NCBI GenBank assembly: GCA_920105625.2
Contig: CAKKTE020000188.1
Location: 1,638,322-1,702,321 of the forward strand
DNA: 64,000 bases
Reading direction: 5' to 3'
Source: Clusia tigrina
Lineage: Eukaryota > Arthropoda > Insecta > Diptera > Clusiidae
Both the position numbers and the translations under genes were made by a program. Shown here piece by piece: positions 1 through 12,049 of this stretch; the stretch's first letter is position 1, and each line of letters begins with the position of its first letter. A model generated the notes under the pieces. It did no database searches. It saw nothing but the letters and a program-made list of their open reading frames with translations, and was not told the DNA's origin.

Positions 1-161
1 TGGATAGGTAACATCGAAAAAGCTTTTCGATTTCACCTCGTGTGGTGAGAAGCAACACAGCTGCCAAAATGTGCAATGTTGACAGAAAAATATGTTCATA
101 TATTGAAAATGGCGAGCGAAGTTGATTTTGTATTAGTGTCTATCAAATACATTAATGATGT

Positions 162-409
162 TGTGCAGGTTTGCATAGTATCGGGGTTTTTATTCGAATG
201 AATTATTAGATATTTGCGAAGGTTTGTTTTTGTAAAATGAAAAGATTTATTTAATTTAATTATTGCACAAATGAATGTACAGGTTATGAATATAGCACTA
301 ATACGTGTGGAGAGAACAACGACTAGCAGACAACTAAGCTCGGCTCTTTCTTGTTTGCCGTCAGCGCAGCCATTTTGCTCTCTTTCTCTTCTTTGATCGA
401 GTTCGAACA
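162..409 (-). repeat. 3' LTR of BEL/Pao element
   Basis: 248 bp, nearly identical to 5660-5915 apart from single substitutions and small CT-repeat indels in the stretch around 370-400. The boundary is set by TG...CA ends and by the purine tract that starts right after 409. Confidence 0.9.
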
Positions 410-522
410 TGCCGCCCCCATGCTAGGACCAGCATAGATTTCCATTCTCTTCGGCATGGTGTAACGCTGGCCTAGAAGGGAGTGTGTGCAAAGTGCTATT
501 TGGTTGCTAAAGAAAGGAACGA

Positions 523-1485
523 TTAAATTTGAGTATAAGTAGGTATCGGTAGTGGACACAGCTTAGATATCCAGCACTTGTAAGTCCCGGTTTGAGTGCG
601 TACGGTGACTACGCGTACCAGGTTGTCTGATCCAGGATGGAGTTCGACAACGCGAGCCATGACCCATTCATTTGGCGGTAGACGATCATCTATAACCAAG
701 TCATTCAGCTGTAGATTTGGACGCTGTTGAAGCTGAGCTAACCAATCCGAAGTCCATTTCTGCCAAAAGTGTTGTAGCATCCGTTGAGCTTGAAGATAGT
801 GTTGGCTAAGTGAAACGTTCGAAGCTGCTGAATCAACAGGCGGTGAAAGAAGTGGGCTCCCGATCAGGAAATGCCCGGGGGTAAGCACCATCAAATCATC
901 CGGGTCCGAGGTCAATGCGTAGAGTATCTCGAATGTAAGGCGCGTACCATTCAGGACTCGCTTTAAGTGGTACTTGACAGCCTTCACATTGGCCTCCCAC
1001 AGACCCCCAAAATTGGTGGAGTTAGGGGGGTTGAAATGCCATTGGATGCCGTGGCTAGCGATGTGCGGTATGACATCTTGCTTGATGTCTTCGACGAGTT
1101 TACGGTTGCTTGCTTGCAAAACCTTATCGGCACCTATGAAGTTGGTTCCGCAGTCGCTGTAAATATCCTTGCACAGCCCTCGCCGTCCGATGAATCTTTG
1201 TAGCGCTAGCAGAAAAGCTTCGGAAGACATTCCAGTAACTGCCTCCAAGTGAACCGCTTTCGTTGCTAAACAAATGAAAATTGCGATATAGCTCTTGTAC
1301 GTAGTGTTGCCACGGTATCGTGACGATTTGATTTCGATTGCACCAGTATAATCGATACCGGTGGGCAGAAATGTGCGTTGTGGTGGATTGACGCGATGAA
1401 ATGGCAAGTCACCCATTAGCTGGGTGGCTATGGTTGGCTTGTTGCGAAAACAGGTAACACATTCGCGCAATTGCTTTTTAACCAC
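523..1485 (-). pseudogene. BEL/Pao integrase region
   Basis: The 320-codon open frame holds the Pao-type integrase core: CVTCFRNKP, then PFHRVNPP and GIDYTGAIEIK (first catalytic Asp), AVHLEAVTG, a DCGTNFIGA string (second catalytic Asp) and a segment HFNPPNSTNFGGLWEANVK (catalytic Glu in WEANVK). The C-terminal part carries LTPGHFLIG and the DRLPPNEWVMARV motif usual for the end of Pao polyproteins. In a live element this is the C-terminal end of a single Pol polyprotein. Here it opens at an ATG beyond the zinc-binding region, part of which is recognisable upstream to about 1560. The catalytic residues look intact in this stretch, but the polyprotein around it is broken. Confidence 0.85.
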
Positions 1486-1764
1486 TCGCCTGGCGTTTAT
1501 GATCCAAAATTGCTGTCGTGTATGCGAAATAGTTAATTCCGTGCCTCCGTGTAAAGTTGTTACATGCTAATTATTGATAACCAAGCTGCTGAAGTGATGA
1601 CTACTAGGTAATATAATTGGATGCCTCTGCCCATAGGGCAATATAGCGCGTTGGATTCGCCCACGTAAACGAAGCACATTTTGCTCATCCAGAAATGGTG
1701 CTAAGCTCGTAAGATTGCTGTTGCTTGGCAGCGAGTTCTTTTCGCGTACGCGTTTTATCTCTTT

Positions 1765-2518
1765 CTAAAATGATTTTTGTTGTACGAGCTTTACGTTCTT
1801 AGTTAAACTTTCATTCAGCTCTGCGACGGATAAAGGTCCCTTCCAACGTGTAGCCGCTTGCGTTCTAGAAATGAAAGCAAAGCGAGAAGTATAGGCGCAC
1901 ACCCGTATGGTCTTGTGAAGAGATGAGTATAGAAGAATTACTGAATCTTCAGCGAGGGAGTTGTTTGCGTTTGACTTCAACCATTCCCTCCTGGACATCG
2001 ACCGCTGAATGGTCAAATTTCCCAAGTCACGTCAGCCTGTTTCAGCCAAGCTGGACCACTCCACCATAGCGTGAACGTTGATAAAGCTGTAGGAGTTAAT
2101 CCTCGTGTTGCACAGTCTGCAGGAAGCGCGTCGACGTGGCTCCACTGATGAGGCTTGGAGGATTTTGTTGATTCGATTCGATACCCAAGTTTGCCATCGG
2201 TTCGGATCACCGTGTATCCGCGGTCCAATAGAAAATGGGCAGATCTAATTGCTTAGTTGCTAAAGACTTCTTGGTCCATGTTGCCAATTCCGTTGCTAAC
2301 ACAGCGCCGCTGAGCTCGATACGAGGTATAGTAAGCGGCTTTATTGGCGTTACTCGACTTTTGGCTATAAGCAAGGTAGAGCATTCTACTCGCAGATAAA
2401 CATTGGCTGCATAAGCGGATAGTGAGCCGTCACAAAAGGCGTGAAGTTGAAGCGACTTGATCTGAGTTGGCTCATACTGCAGCCATCTAGATGCATGCGT
2501 TGAACTTTGTACATTCAA
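1765..2518 (-). pseudogene. BEL/Pao RNase H-like region (broken frames)
   Basis: Three overlapping frames carry the Pao signature downstream of RT: LHAFCDGSLSAYAANVYLR, then SRVTPIKPLTIPRIELSGAV and SHVDALPADCATRGLTP, the last of these corresponding to the usual HVPSxxNPADxxSRG motif. The first Asp of the RNase H-like fold is visible in FCDGS. Frameshifts near 2215 and 2020 break the reading frame. It lies between the RT (2662-3420) and integrase (523-1485) regions, in normal Pol order. Confidence 0.75.
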
Positions 2519-2661
2519 ACTGACTTAAGCAGAATTTTCGCAGTTACGATGATAGGTGCAATAAGCCCTTGTGGATCAAACAGCCCGCTTCGTTGCAGAA
2601 AAGTCAATTTCAAAGTTCAGCTTGAAGATGAAAATGTCCTGATTGCGCTGCCATCACATCC

Positions 2662-3420
2662 CTAGTGCTTTGACCGTTTCGGTGCTGTGAAATTCAAGCA
2701 GTTGGTGCTTGACATATGCTCCTGATTAATGCCATTCAGTAAAGCAATTGAGTTGCTGCTCCATTTGCGAAAGTTCATTCCAGAAGAGAGCAGAGCTGCA
2801 GTAAATTGCTCGCGAATAGCTGTGGCATTGCCGATGGAGTCACTGCCAGATAGCACGTCGTCGACGTAAATTTCGTGTTAGTGGGTATGACTCCTTTTCG
2901 TCTTTGGCTATTTGATGGAGCACACGTATTGCGGTGTATGGGGCTGAGGCCGTTCCAAATGTGACCGTAGTAAGACAGTAGTCTTGAATATTTCCTTCAC
3001 CATTTCGCCATAATATGCGCTGATACTGCGAATCTTCGGGGTGCATATCGATACATCTACACATTTTTTGTATATCAGCCGTGAATGCATACTTATGTTT
3101 TCGGAAATTCAAGATTACTGCCGACAATTCATTCTGCAGCGCCGAGCCTGTGCATAAAATATCATTCAGAGATCTACCGTTCGTCGTTTTGCACGAAAAG
3201 TCGAAAACGACGCGTAACTTAGTGGTTAAGCTCTCCTCTTTGATCACCGCATGGTGTGGCAGAACGCACGATGTCACTGTAGGTATATTCGATGACGTAA
3301 GGACGCTGTTATCGCTCTCTGTTGTAGTAGCTGGTGTTATTTGAATTAATACAAAGTATTCTTGAATGCAGTCCCGATATAATTTGCATAATTCCTCATC
3401 GAGCTGAAGCTTCCGCTCTA
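2662..3420 (-). pseudogene. BEL/Pao reverse transcriptase region (broken frames)
   Basis: Frames contain LPHHAVIKEESLTTKLRVVF followed by DFSCKTTNGRSLND, then AFTADIQKM (catalytic Asp), the QYQRILWR string and FGTASAPYTAIRVL, all standard Pao RT motifs. The region with the paired Asp residues falls around 2860 (- strand reading VDDVLSGSDSIG), where the frame shifts. The RT is recognisable but not translatable as one protein. Confidence 0.8.
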
Positions 3421-3475
3421 GACAATATAACGATTTAACGATATTTGTTTAGATTTGCCTAGTGTTTGAGTTTGA

Positions 3476-4189
3476 TCAAATGCATGCTTTAATGGAAATA
3501 GAAGGGTAGAGTGATGACAAATAATGTTCGCTGAGCGCTTGGGAACTGGCGCAGCATTGCCGGTCAAGATCCACCCTACCTTTGTGTGCTGTGCAATAGG
3601 TTCGATGCGAGTTTCTGGTAACATGATGCGAGCCATCATATCGGGTGGGATCTGCGAGTTGCAGACCCTGTATGTGCGGCCAATGCTGCGGTACCATTTT
3701 CTCACTAGGCAGGCTGATGGTGAGCACATTAAGAATGTAGGTTACGTCGACTGTAGTCTTAAAGGCAGGATTAATACACGAGCGAATGCTGAAACTGACA
3801 GTGAAGTTACAGCGTTTTGTAGGAGTGCCGCTTAGCCCGGAGATTTCTGCTAAAGCGCGATTTCGAGCTAAGTCTATGGTTTGAGCAACATGTTCCGATA
3901 TTAACTTTGCTTCGGAACCGTTGTCAATGAGAGCGCGCACAACTGCTGTTTGGCCTGTGACGTTATTCACTACAGTGACCATTGCAGTTGCTAATAGAAC
4001 TTTTCGAGCCGGTTTTTCTGTAGTTGTTGCTGCAACGAAAGTAGAATGCGCTGCCTTTGCGACTGTTATTGTTTGCGGCGAATTCGAAGTAAAAGCGCTC
4101 TCACGGTGAAAAGGTTGAGCTGCATGATTCAGCTGTGACTGCGCCTTTGAAGCTCCCTCAGCTTGTGGAGCAGATGTAGGAAAGTGCAA
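3476..4189 (-). pseudogene. BEL/Pao aspartic protease (DUF1758 type)
   Basis: A 237-codon frame includes RKVLLATAMVTVVNN, then VVRALIDNGSEAKLISEH. This is the retropepsin of Pao elements, where the usual D-S-G-S becomes D-N-G-S with the catalytic Asp kept. AEISGLSGTPTKRCNFTVSF follows. It is flanked by Gag upstream and RT downstream on the - strand. It may still fold, but no intact polyprotein exists to be cleaved. Confidence 0.78.
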
Positions 4190-4299
4190 TAGGGTGTGAT
4201 GCCTTTGTCCACATTGAAGACAGTTTTTGTTGTTGCTGGGGCAGTGCGAAAATAATTTATCACGATCGACAATAGCATTGCGTTCGAGGCAATCTTTAA

Positions 4300-5291
4300 C
4301 TAGAAACGTCGAGCAACGGCGTAAACCATGGGCATCACCACAGTGACATGGATGTTTCTGCTGGCAGATTGATTCGCTTTCCAGGTATTACGTCTCTCCG
4401 GCAAATGAGCTGAAGTGGTGTGCTTCGAAGATGATGGCGTATCGATGTGAAGCTGCCTGTTTTCAATCACGTTGATGGTGACTAAGCGATCGTTCAAAAA
4501 TGATTCAATTGCACTGAAAGTATGTATGGCGGTATTACTGCCTACGTGATGCTCCCAAACCTGATGCGTTTCCTTTGGGATCTGAATAGAAACGTAGTAG
4601 GCAATCCAATGGTCGCACTCAGAAATAGGAATTTGTAGCCGCTGGAATTCATTGACTCTGGCTACGTTTAAAAGAGAATTGATGCCATCAGCACGCTCTT
4701 TCGTGAGCGCAGATATGCTGAACAGCTTGTTCATGTGGGGCATGAAAAGTAGTCGATGGTTGTTGTACCGCTTTACTATTAACTCCCAGGCTGTTGGATA
4801 ATTGGTTTCGGTAAGCTCCATTTGCTGTACATCGATGTCTTTGTCATCAGGTAGCACTTTCTTCAGAAAGTGGAATTTGTGAATCTCACTCATACTAGTG
4901 TTGTTGTGGATTAAGCGAATATAGGCATCGTGGAAATCTGTCCAGTCTGTGTATTTGCCCGTGAACGATGGCAGAGGTAATTTGGGTAGCTCAAGCGATG
5001 ACGCATGAGTTTACTTTACAAATGGGTCTTGCATCGATTTGGGCTGTTGGTCTTCCAATGCATCCAACAGCGTGGCTCGTATGTCAAAGTAGAGTTCATC
5101 TCTGCATCTTTGAAATATGGTGAATCGCGAGTGACAGAGGAACAAATAAGCTGTTTGTGTACCTCGAAGAAATCCTTATGCAGCATTTCAACCTTATCCA
5201 GCCGGACTTGACAATAGGCTTTAGTTTTTCTCGTACTGGAGTCCTTTTTGAAGTTTTTCAAAATTAGCTTAAGACTGTCATGGTGGTCCAT
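4300..5291 (-). pseudogene. BEL/Pao Gag region (DUF1759 type), frameshifted
   Basis: The N-terminal part opens at an ATG at 5291 with a basic, Lys-rich stretch and a helix-forming region (RLDKVEMLHKDFFEVHKQLI). A second frame at 4300-4893 carries MSEIHKFHFLKKVLPDD and AWELIVKRYNNHRLL, the conserved Pao Gag core, then a His/Cys-containing tail. The two frames do not join without a shift near 4900-5015. Confidence 0.75.
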
Positions 5292-5659
5292 CCATCCATC
5301 TCCACTGCTCTAAACCCATACCCTACTTACCTTTGCCTTATGCTGTCTTCTCGGATGGTGTGGATACAGGATCGCTGTCGCCTCCAACCAGAATTGGAGT
5401 CCTTAGTATACACGTGGATATCGTAGGTAGTTGATGGAGTTGCACAAAAAAAATTTATGAATTGTCGAGCACGTTGCGTGATTTTGGGGTTATGTGTTAT
5501 GACGTCACCAGTTAACACACTGTCCGTTTATACATGGCGATTGTGGCGTGTTTGCTGTCAGCAAAGGTGCACGCTGTATGAAAAGCTAAATCACGTTTAT
5601 TAAATTGTAAAATTGTTGAATTGCTGTTGGTCGTCGTTTAGGTTGGGCCACCAAAATTA

Positions 5660-5915
5660 TGTGCAAGTTTGCATAGTATCGGGGGTTTTATTCGAATGAA
5701 TTATTAGATATTTGCGAAGGTTTGTTTTTGTAAAATGAAAAGATTTATTTAATTTAATTATTGCACAAATGAATGTACAGGTTATGAATATAGCACTAAT
5801 ACGTGTGAAGAGAACAACGACTAGCAGACAACTAAGCTCGGCTCTTTCTTGTTTGCCGTCGCTGCGCTCACATTTTGCTCTCTTTCTCTCTCTCTTCTTT
5901 GATCGAGTTCGAACA
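5660..5915 (-). repeat. 5' LTR of BEL/Pao element
   Basis: 256-bp partner of 162-409. The two copies stop matching right after gttcgaaca, which fixes the outer boundary. The longer (TC)n run at 5880-5900 explains most of the length difference. Confidence 0.9.
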
Positions 5916-6519
5916 GATGCTGCTATTTTATTTAGGAAAAAGGCGCAGTAACGGCACGATTGGCCCAATTGTTGCACTAATCCCGAACTTTCCATAAAAA
6001 ACTATAAAAAAATAATAATATTCAGCATCTTGTGTACTGAGTACATATGTATATTACCCAATCCCAAATCATCATTAGGAGCATATCAAGAATGATAGAA
6101 ATGAAGATTACGATATGCACATGATTTCCCGTTAGATGACGTAGTTTGTCCAAGAGTATAGTTTGTCAAGTATTGCCAACTTTGTTTGTCCCTAAATAAT
6201 TTATTAAGAACTATTTTTATATAACAAATTAATTGAATTTCATACGAAATCAGTGATAAATTCAATATTTATTTTTCTTCTGTTTTTTTTAAATTTTATA
6301 TATAAAAAATTGTTTCATACGTAAAAATTATAATTTCGTACAAAAATATATATATATTGTGTGTGAGTTGGCAATCGTGGAATTAAAATATTAACACGAG
6401 GTATGCAGTGTGCAAGTGCGAGCAACTTAACAGTAAAAAATAAAGTGAGAAATTGTATTAAAAATTTACATTTTGTGTATTTTTAATGAATTCATATATT
6501 TTGCTATAATTCATGTATT

Positions 6520-6715
6520 TAGATTCAGGTGACGGGGTTGCATTTGGAAGTTAAAGTGTCTTATTACCTCTCACTTGGGAGAGGTCTGCATGATCCGTGT
6601 AGGTGCACCTCAAGCATCTCAAAAGGCCTTAGACTTGATTTAGTAAAGTCTAATTGCGTGCTGAGAAAACACTAAATATTCGATGCAGTGGCTGAGGATA
6701 TTACACAATTTGTAA
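6520..6715 (+). mobile_element. Jockey-type non-LTR 3' end fragment
   Basis: Translation of the + strand gives LGRGLHDPCRCTSSISKGLR, typical of the extreme C-terminus of Jockey-like ORF2, followed by a stop and a short tail. The stretch from about 6590 to 6705 is the reverse complement of 22456-22560 (shared caaatattcgatgcagtggctg-like block), which is the 3' end of a - strand Jockey element. Confidence 0.6.
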
Positions 6716-6799
6716 ATGTAGTCAGTAAGCTTAGAAAAATAGTTTCTTGACAAAGAAAGATTCAGTATTTACCCAAATATTTTACTGGTAATTATTACC

Positions 6800-7510
6800 C
6801 AATAGCAACACAGTTAGTGCCCATTTTTTGGATGGTGTTTAATATTAGTACCCGTAACATTCCTGTGAAATTTCGTTGATAAATCTTTAATAGGAACACA
6901 GTAATGATTTTTGGCAAATTGTGGGGGTGGCAGTTCTATTATGATCTCCATATTCTGCACACACACTATTATGGACCCCATGTATATTTCTGCAAATTTT
7001 TATTCCGTTGGCATCAATACGAGCATAGGTAGGCTAATTTTAATTTTAGACCGAAAGTTCCTTATATCAAAAGTGGGCGTGTCTTTTCTCTGATCAGCCC
7101 CATTTGTTGCAGATAGCTTTGTAATGTCCATATGTTCCTTCCCGCAAAATTTTGTCCGTAAATCTCTACCAGATCTTAAGTTATTAATATTTGTTAATAG
7201 TGGGCGTGGTAGCTAATATATACCGCCCACTTTTTGCACAGTCTTTAGTAGGACCCACATCTCCATATCTGGCAAAAAACATCACGTTTCCGTCAATTCG
7301 ACCGAAGTTGTAGTCATTTTAAAAAAGGTGAAAAAAGTTCCTTATATGGGAGGTAGGCGTGGTCTTTGTCCAAATCGGCCCATATAGCAATCTGGTTCTG
7401 TATCTTTGTCCAGACTATACTTTTGCAAAATTTCATTAAGATAGCTCTAACGGTGTAGAAAAAAAGTGGCTACGGACGGACAGACGGACGGGCAAAAAAA
7501 TAAATAAAAC
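6800..7510. repeat. dispersed non-coding repeat, copy 1
   Basis: A roughly 700-bp block with repeated GTGGGCGTGG phrases, the phrase gaaatttcgttgataaatctt, and an ending cggacggacagacggacggg. Large parts recur at 29440-29960 (gaaatttcgttgataaatcttcaataggaacc and gcgatctggttctgt). No coding capacity is seen. Such blocks are widespread in fly genomes, and I cannot assign this one to a named family. Confidence 0.6.
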
Positions 7511-8605
7511 GTGAGTGCTTTTATTTTGTCAGGAGAATACGGTCTCTTAGCTTCGGTAGTCTATTGACAGCGTGGTCAGTTTGCTACTCTGTTGACAATG
7601 TCGCCAGAATAGCACGGTTAAACGTCAAATTTTCTGGCGTCTTTGTTTGAAGAAAATATGCTACACTACTACAGTTTTGCACATGAGTAAGTGTGCGCAA
7701 AACAAGAGTAATTTCTTTGTATTCTCTGGTATACGGTGAGGCGCATTGAAATTTCCACGAGCGCTAAGCTGAGTGTACAATCACTGGGGGTATTGTTAAG
7801 TCTATCTGCGTGTTGTTATCCACGGTAGAGAACCGCTAAAAAGTTTGCGCGAAAGGGTTTACAAACCAGTCAGTCACAACCAGAGAATACAGAGAAAAGA
7901 AATTCCTTTTCGCTGCCTCTAAATTCTCTGGTCACAACAGCCTGGTTATAAAACGGAATGTTGAACTAGCATACATTTTGTTAATAAAAAAGTGAACATT
8001 ACTGTGGAATATTAAAAATAGGAAGATTTATTAGTTTATATGAAAAATTTTTGTGCGAAATAAACACTAGAACAATGTTTATGAAACCAGAAGAGCAATT
8101 ATGCCGGAAGTAGCCGTGAGTAGGCTAAATGGAATTGCCGACACTCGGTGTAGTGTAGTGGGACCTCATCTATAAGAGCGATAACAACGATGAAAAACTT
8201 TGCTTTATACAATGTACTATTTTGCACAATGTTTTGTGTTTTCGAAACGTCAATATTACTATGTTACTAAGCTGATTGCTAGCAAGTTAAGACCACATTT
8301 AAAATTGGATTTACAACTATCAAAAACTGCACAAGATCCTATGATATGGATGAAAGCGAGAGGATATAGCGTATAATGAACTATTTTCTGACATACGAAA
8401 ATTCACATGTAATAGCATTAAGAAACAGGAGTCAGATTATATGAACATCATACAAAAATTAGTAACTTCAAGTAAAAAAAAACTCAAGTTGGGATAGACC
8501 GACTTCGAGGTACCCATCACCGCAAGATAATTTATCAACCCACGTTCATCCAAATAATGTGAGCTTGCGAGGTAACTCATGGCTATATTGGATCCATATA
8601 ATATC
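7511..8605. other. no gene recognised
   Basis: AT-rich DNA. The phrase gtattctctggt near 7720 and its inverse accagagaatac near 7878 form a short inverted pair. gaccgacttcgaggtaccc at 8488-8506 matches the start of the repeat at 29465. No protein family was recognised in any frame. Confidence 0.5.
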
Positions 8606-8722
8606 ATGGTTAGGTTAGGTTGCGAAGGCGTGTGCGGATACGAAATATCCGCACTTTCACTCGGAGACATCTATGTCCATTGTGACCGCCTTCAAAAATG
8701 CCAAGAGGAGGCATACTCGTCC

Positions 8723-9193
8723 TTACCCTCGATTTCCGTAAACTTTGGAAGAACCATTAAACAATTTGGTTTTCCATATGAAAGTGATCCGATAAGTCAA
8801 GCTTGTCAAGAAACGCGACCCCAAACATTGAAGTCGTTTCAACTGTAGTCTTGGACATTGACATAAAAAGTGATGAATCGATTGTACCTCTTCTTCATCA
8901 TGGCAACTCCTGCATAGCCCGCTAGACGGAATACGCCAACGTTGAAGCAATGGTTCGATGGCAAAATGCCTGGTAATGACCCCCGTAAGCACCCTTACTG
9001 CAGGTTTGTTGAGCCCTAAGAGAACCTTGGTTCTCTTCATGTCTAACCTAGGCCATAAGGCCCTTGAAACTTCACAGTCGTCACGATTGGTCCATAAGTT
9101 ATTTGTCACTGCAATAGTGAATTCATCTATGTTCCTAAACAGTTCACATATCGGGATTTGTATAGATATCTGCTTCGTTAATGTCCATTTCAA
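8723..9193 (-). pseudogene. LOA C-terminal Cys/His domain
   Basis: A 156-codon frame with the pattern CRSCHDEEEVQSIHHFLCQC, the C-C-H-C finger that ends ORF2 in LOA/I-type elements, preceded by LTGVITRHFAIEPLL (family form LTGH-x2-L). It follows RNase H in the same element. Confidence 0.75.
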
Positions 9194-9322
9194 AGCCGCT
9201 TCTGGTCATCTCGTCCGCTAATTCATTTCCTTCTATATTGCTATGTCCGGGACCTTGTGGGGTCCAATGTTCAGTAGTGAGATACGACATTCCATTACTA
9301 ACTTCGATTTAACTGTATTGGA

Positions 9323-9643
9323 TTATATTGCCTTAAGCGCCGTCTGACTATCCACAAAAATAGTGATATTCGAGGGTCGAATTGTACTACTTTGTATCAG
9401 TCTGGCCGCTTTCTCAATTGCATTGACTTCGGCCTGAAAGACGCTGCATGCGTCAGGCAGCCAATATATCTGTCTTGCCTGCAAGCCTTCCGAGAAGACA
9501 CCCGCCCCCGTTCCACCGTCCATCTTTGAGCCGTCAGTGTAGATGGTAATGTCGGAATTAGCCGTCACAGAGCCTGACTCCCGGTCTTCCCTGGTTGGAT
9601 ATAGAGTTGAAATTCTAGCTGAAAAGTCTATAGTAGAAGTCAT
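9323..9643 (-). pseudogene. LOA RNase H domain
   Basis: Contains DITIYTDGSKMDGGTGAGVF (first catalytic Asp), SVFQAEVNAIEKAARLI (catalytic Glu) and NITIFVDSQTALKAI (third acidic residue). These are the ordered signatures of a retroelement RNase H. The frame ends right after, before the fourth acidic residue, at a shift near 9320. Confidence 0.82.
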
Positions 9644-11151
9644 TTAGTCTGTAGCCGTTTCTAAGTCAGCCGTAACTATCCTTTGACCCTTCCGTTTTAT
9701 TTCGCTCAAAATAGTACAGTGTCCATAGTTGGCAGATTTCCACGTGTTGCACTCCCTTAGTCTGAGAGCACACTTGGCGACACAACCCTGAATGAACACC
9801 TCTAGTGGTAAGAGGTGAAATAATATATTTAAGCCTTCTTGAGGCGCGCTGCTTACAGCCCCTGAGTTTCCCAGGATAGCAAATCTTTGTACTTTTTCAA
9901 TACGGTTTTGATCATATTTCCTTCCCAGCACCTTCCGCCAGACGATAGACCTGTAAGTTAAAATTGGTCTAATGATTGTGATGTGCATCCCATACACGAT
10001 GTACGGTGACAATCCCCAGTTTTTCCCAAAGATCCTTTTACAGGTATAGTATGCAGCCAAATCCGTCTTTCTTCTCTCCTCCACATTCTTTCTCCAATTT
10101 AACTTGGAGGCCAGAATGGTACCTAAGTATCTCGCTTCTGAAGAGAGATTCAACGTTATCCTACCTAACTTTGGCAAAGGGAACTAAGGGATTTTTGTTT
10201 TCCTGGTGAACAAAGCTAGCTACGTCTTAGTAGGGTTAACTCCTAAGCCGTTGCGCTCAGCCCATCCGGAAATCTCATCCAGTGCTGATTCCATGAGTTC
10301 GCTAATCGTTGACAAGAACTTGCCCAGGATTAGTATGGCAACGTCATCAGCGTAGGCTACAACCTTTGTTCTCTTTGCTTTGAAGGTTCCTAAAATCTCA
10401 TTTACTACTTGAACCCATAGCAGAGGTGATAGCACTCCCTCCTGCGGCGTACCCCTTGTAGTCCTACTACTCACCGAGGCCATCCCCATAGTGGCGTTAG
10501 TTACCCTGCTTACTAGCATTGTGGTAGTCCATGTCACTATGAATTCCTTCACTCCGCGATCTCTCAGCGCCTTGCAGATCGCCTCTGTGTTTACATTGCT
10601 AAAGGCCCCCTCAATGGCCAGAAAACCTACCAACGTGTATTCCTTATAGTTTATTGAACTCTCAATGATACAAACCACTTCATGAAGTGCGCTATCCACT
10701 GATCTAACCTTACGGTATGCGGGTTGCGCGATATCCATTGTGCGAATATTGGTAACCCTTCTAATATACAAATCTCGAGTGTTTTAAGAATAAACGATGA
10801 GAGACTTATTGGTCTGTAATCCCTGTCAGTAGAATGATTTATTTTTCTCGCTTTTGGAATGAAAACTTCTCTGACTTCTCTCCAACTTTTCGGCACATAC
10901 CCATCCTTAAAACACCTTGTGAAGATGTGAACTAGATGGGGAATCACGCCTCAGCACAATGTTGCAAACATAGCCGGTAAAACCCCATCAGGACCCGCTG
11001 ACTTATACGGGTCGAAGGAGCCTATCGCCCACGCAATTTTATCCTCCTTTACGATATCCGACACGCCAGTCCTTGAAACGCGGGCAAGATTTATCGACTG
11101 CGCATGGACGGTGTACGCGTCCGTGCAACCTGGAAGGTGCGTTTCCATCAA
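9644..11151 (-). pseudogene. LOA reverse transcriptase (three broken frames)
   Basis: Segments in order: SDIVKEDKIAWAIGSFDPYK and SAGPDGVLPAMF (11151-10951), then SWREVREVFIPKARKINH and YRPISLSSFILKTLE (10947-10651), then KVRSVDSALHEVV, GFLAIEGAFSNVNTEA, GTPQEGVLSPLLW and VVAYADDVAIL with the catalytic YADD (10771-10220), and the thumb SSEARYLGTILASKLNWRKN (10177-9644). Motif order and spacing are normal. The frame is broken between segments, so no full enzyme can be made. Confidence 0.85.
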
Positions 11152-11280
11152 AACCTCCAGGGACTCCTGACATGAGCTAGTCTTGCCTCTTCACACTGCC
11201 GAGAACCGTCGTGGTTCTGGACAGTATTTTCCTAAGCCTTGATGCCTCATTGACAACTCCAGAGTTCCGCAGAACTGCTG

Positions 11281-11960
11281 CTAGGACTCCCTCTTCGCAG
11301 CCTTTATTTTACTTTTGTATTCAATAAAACTGATTATAGTTTTCCAATCCTCTTCCAGCCGACTATTTTTGGCCTTGTTGAAGAGTTCCCTTGATTTTTT
11401 TCTAAAAAGTCCTAAATATGCGTTCCACCAAACCGGCTTTTGCTTATCTCGCGGCCTAGTCAAAGGACAATATAGTTCAAAAGATTTATTCAGTATTCCC
11501 GTAAGACGACCTACCGCCTTGTCAATGTTAGCATTCCCTTCGTTGACTTTGACTTTCATCAAAGTAAGTTTTTGGGTTGCCAGTCTTGAGAATTTGGACC
11601 AGTCAGTCTTTTTTGGGTTCCTAAAAGGCCGTGGGGTCCCTACCTCTGAATAGACTGAGAAGCGTATCCGACTATGATCCGAAAAGCAGCAGGTGTCAGA
11701 TAGTCTCCAATTGTCGGCCAGAGTGATGTCAATAACTTCCTTCCTTACCTTATTTCGAAACGTTGGTAGATTTCCCTTGTTATATAAAGTTAGGCTAGTG
11801 GAAAAATTGTAATAAAAAATGGACTCACCTCTACTGTCCACTGCGATCACTGCGTCACTTCCCACTCCATTTTTGCAGGGGTCACGGAGATCACCCGCCA
11901 CTCTGCCGAATTTAACGACTGGTTTTGCCGTCCGATCAGCTTGAGTATGGACTCCTGGTC
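11281..11960 (-). pseudogene. LOA endonuclease C-terminal part
   Basis: The frame reads through the second half of an apurinic-type endonuclease: FRNKVRKEVIDITLADNW, then CCFSDHSRIRFSVYSE with the catalytic S-D-H triad. NPKKTDWSKFSRLATQ marks the linker into RT. The N-terminal half, upstream of 11901, is shifted. Confidence 0.78.
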
Positions 11961-12049
11961 CGGAACCGGAGGTGGAATCTACACTGAAATCACCGGGCGG
12001 ATCGGAAGCAGAGAGCGAGGTATCACTGCTAACAGAGCGCCCAGCCAGA

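Larger units (their letters stand above)
162..5915 (-). mobile_element. BEL/Pao LTR retrotransposon, full length but decayed
   Basis: Two similar LTRs (162-409 and 5660-5915) flank gag, aspartic protease, RT, RNase H and integrase read right to left on the - strand. On the element's strand each LTR begins TGTTCGAAC and ends TTGCACA. A candidate primer-binding site (TGGTGGCCCAACC on the - strand, 5641-5653) lies just inside the right LTR, and a purine tract (- strand GGGGGCGG region, 411-424) lies inside the left LTR. Flanks read gatgt on the left and gatgc on the right, a near-match target duplication. The internal frames carry several stops and shifts, so it is not autonomous. Confidence 0.9.

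Noticed and set aside
96..410. 104-codon frame at the left edge
   Set aside because: It covers the BEL/Pao LTR, and a similar frame appears in the partner LTR at 5657-5995. LTR sequence, not a gene.
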